The notes under the pieces are model-generated. The model did not search any database. It was not told the origin of the DNA and was given only the letters and a program-made list of their open reading frames with translations. The position numbers and the translations under genes were made by a program. From Aquanectria penicillioides (taxonomy: Eukaryota > Ascomycota > Sordariomycetes > Hypocreales > Nectriaceae), in assembly GCA_003415625.1 (NCBI GenBank), contig PYIU01000003.1:2170001-2234000 (forward strand): a stretch of 64,000 bases of DNA, read 5' to 3'. Positions 62,601-64,000 of the stretch are shown here, in pieces (position 1 is the stretch's first letter; each line of letters starts with the position of its first letter).

Positions 62601-64000
62601 ATTTTTAACCTTTTTTATAATAAATCTTAAAATTATTTAAGTATTTAAATTATATATTTTATTTAGTATTATTAATATTATTAAAGCTATTAATATTACT
62701 AATATTAAGTTTTAGTTTAGCTATATAGTAAATGCCTTAACCTATATAATAATAGGTTTTAAATTAATTTAAATACTTAAATTATATAGTTCTATTAAAT
62801 ATACTAAAAATACTAAAAGTACTAAAAATACTAATAAAAATACTAAAAATATTAAAGCTAATATTGTATTAAGCTATATTAAATCTACTAAAGTTAAGTA
62901 TACCTTTACCTTATAAAAGTTCTATTGCAGTAAAGTAAATATAAAGTAAAGTAGTAGCTTATTATTCTATAAATACAATATTAAATGCAATATAGCTAAA
63001 GCATAAGTAATATTTATAGATTTAAGAAAAAGAAAGGAATATAAAAAATAAATATAGCTATACTTTTAGTTAATAAAAGTTTACTATTATAAAATAGTAT
63101 AAAAAGTTATATAAGGCAATTAGCTACTTAAAAGAATAGTTTATTAAAAAGGAAAGGCTTTTTAATAGCTAAAAGTAATATAATATTATATTATTTAAGC
63201 AATAGATTATAAATATAATCTCTTTTTATAGCGCTTTTTATAATATAGATACTTTTTTTATTAAAATATATCTTTTATACTATTAAAAATGCAATAAGTA
63301 AGAGCTATAGTTAATTAAATAAAAGAACTAACTTAGCTTTTTTTTTAATAGAGTACTTAAAAGTATATAGTTATATAAAAACTACTTTATCTTTAGTTAT
63401 AATATAAAGCTTTATATAAAGTGCATTACTAAAATTAATAAAAAGAGGCTAAGCTATTATAGTTATCTTTATAAGTAGCTTTAGTATAAGCATTCCTTTC
63501 CTAAAGTTCTTAATAGCCTAATATTAATAAAGAAAAAGCTTATTACTATTAGCTCTTTATTTAGCTTTATTATATAGGTTAATATTCCTAATAGGCTAAG
63601 GTAAAGCGCTTATATCTATTATATATAGGGCTATATTTATATCTTTTTAAGCAATATATAAAATATAGTTATTAAGGTCTTGCTTTATTCTTTAATAAAG
63701 ATACTTAAGGATATTTATATCTTTTAATATAGATTAAAGAAGCTAGTGCCTTAAAATCTATCTAAAATAATATTAATATAGCAGTAAATAGTAAAAAGGG
63801 CTTTATAGTAGCTAATTCTTAATAACCCATTCTATTTTAAGATTTAAGTTAATTAGGCTAAATTAAATAGTTAAAAAGATATACCTTATAGTATTTTAAG
63901 GCTTTTATATAAATATATAAAGCAATAGAAGCTATTAATATAAAAGAAGGCATAAATAGTATATATTATTCCTTTAATTAAGTATAGCTTATTAAATAAT
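59691..64000. other. Unassigned, moderately mutated AT-rich region
   Basis: No open frame above 60 codons and no similarity seen to the LINE or LTR elements. Mutation looks less complete than in the centre of the window: more G on the plus strand in 59.8-62.5 kb, and TTGTTGTTTTATT at 62040. A G-rich block, AAAGGGGGGGGAAGGGG, is at 60815-60835. Minus-strand frames at about 59.9-60.4 kb and 63.5-64.0 kb read for long stretches if TAA and TAG are taken as glutamine. I could not match them to a family. It is likely another degraded transposon running past the right edge. Confidence 0.45.

Noticed and set aside
1..64000. Mitochondrial or Plasmodium-like AT-rich genome
   Set aside because: The AT bias comes from directional C-to-T and G-to-A change in nuclear-type LINE, Copia and MULE elements with target-site duplications, and unmutated islands have ordinary GC content.
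63000..64000. Possible tyrosine recombinase (Crypton) or other transposase at the right edge
   Set aside because: A few phrases in masked-stop translation were suggestive, but no catalytic set could be lined up on either strand.

Overview
This window looks like a block of fungal heterochromatin (an AT isochore or pericentromeric block of a filamentous ascomycete). It is made almost entirely of transposable elements wrecked by repeat-induced point mutation (RIP). The sequence is extremely AT-rich. Codons such as CAA, CAG and TGG have become stops in every element, and different copies of the same element differ almost only by C-to-T and G-to-A. I found no intact protein-coding gene, no rRNA and no convincing tRNA gene. 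The longest open frames are chance frames or antisense shadows of dead elements. The organism call is an inference from the RIP pattern plus the mix of Tad-type LINE, Copia, Ty3-like, MULE and Helitron remains.

The dominant element is a LINE of about 6.6 kb. It has an ORF1 with a CCHC zinc knuckle. Its ORF2 has an APE-type endonuclease (a DFNLHHP-like motif), a reverse transcriptase (FADD decayed to FTNN or FINN) and a C-terminal zinc knuckle. It ends in an (AAAT)n tail. I see five large copies: copy 1 (1-3112, +, cut by the window edge); copy 2 (15553-33650, +, interrupted); copy 3 (13632-45010, -, interrupted twice); copy 4 (37426-44071, +, least mutated); copy 5 (48134-54739, +). There are also two 5'-truncated fragments (12346-13099 and about 45294-45405, both -).

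The architecture is nested. Copy 3 is the host on the minus strand. Copy 2 sits in it with a 12-bp target-site duplication (TSD), and copy 4 sits in it with a 14-bp TSD. Copy 2 is in turn split by a 12.4-kb LTR retrotransposon (20435-32871, minus strand, 383-bp LTRs, degraded integrase). A separate Copia element (46232-59574, minus strand) is split by LINE copy 5 with a 13-bp TSD.

The left part, 3.1-12.3 kb, holds two DNA-transposon remains: a Helitron-type Pif1 helicase pseudogene (about 5.0-7.6 kb, +) and a MULE transposase pseudogene (about 10.2-10.8 kb, -). It also has a compound microsatellite, an inverted-repeat candidate and a short tandem repeat. Islands that escaped mutation lie at about 12600-13099, 45430-45890 (with a tRNA-like, SINE-like piece), 46190-46235 and 59400-59680. 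From 59.7 kb to the end the sequence is AT-rich and I could not assign it. Nothing here is likely to encode a working protein.
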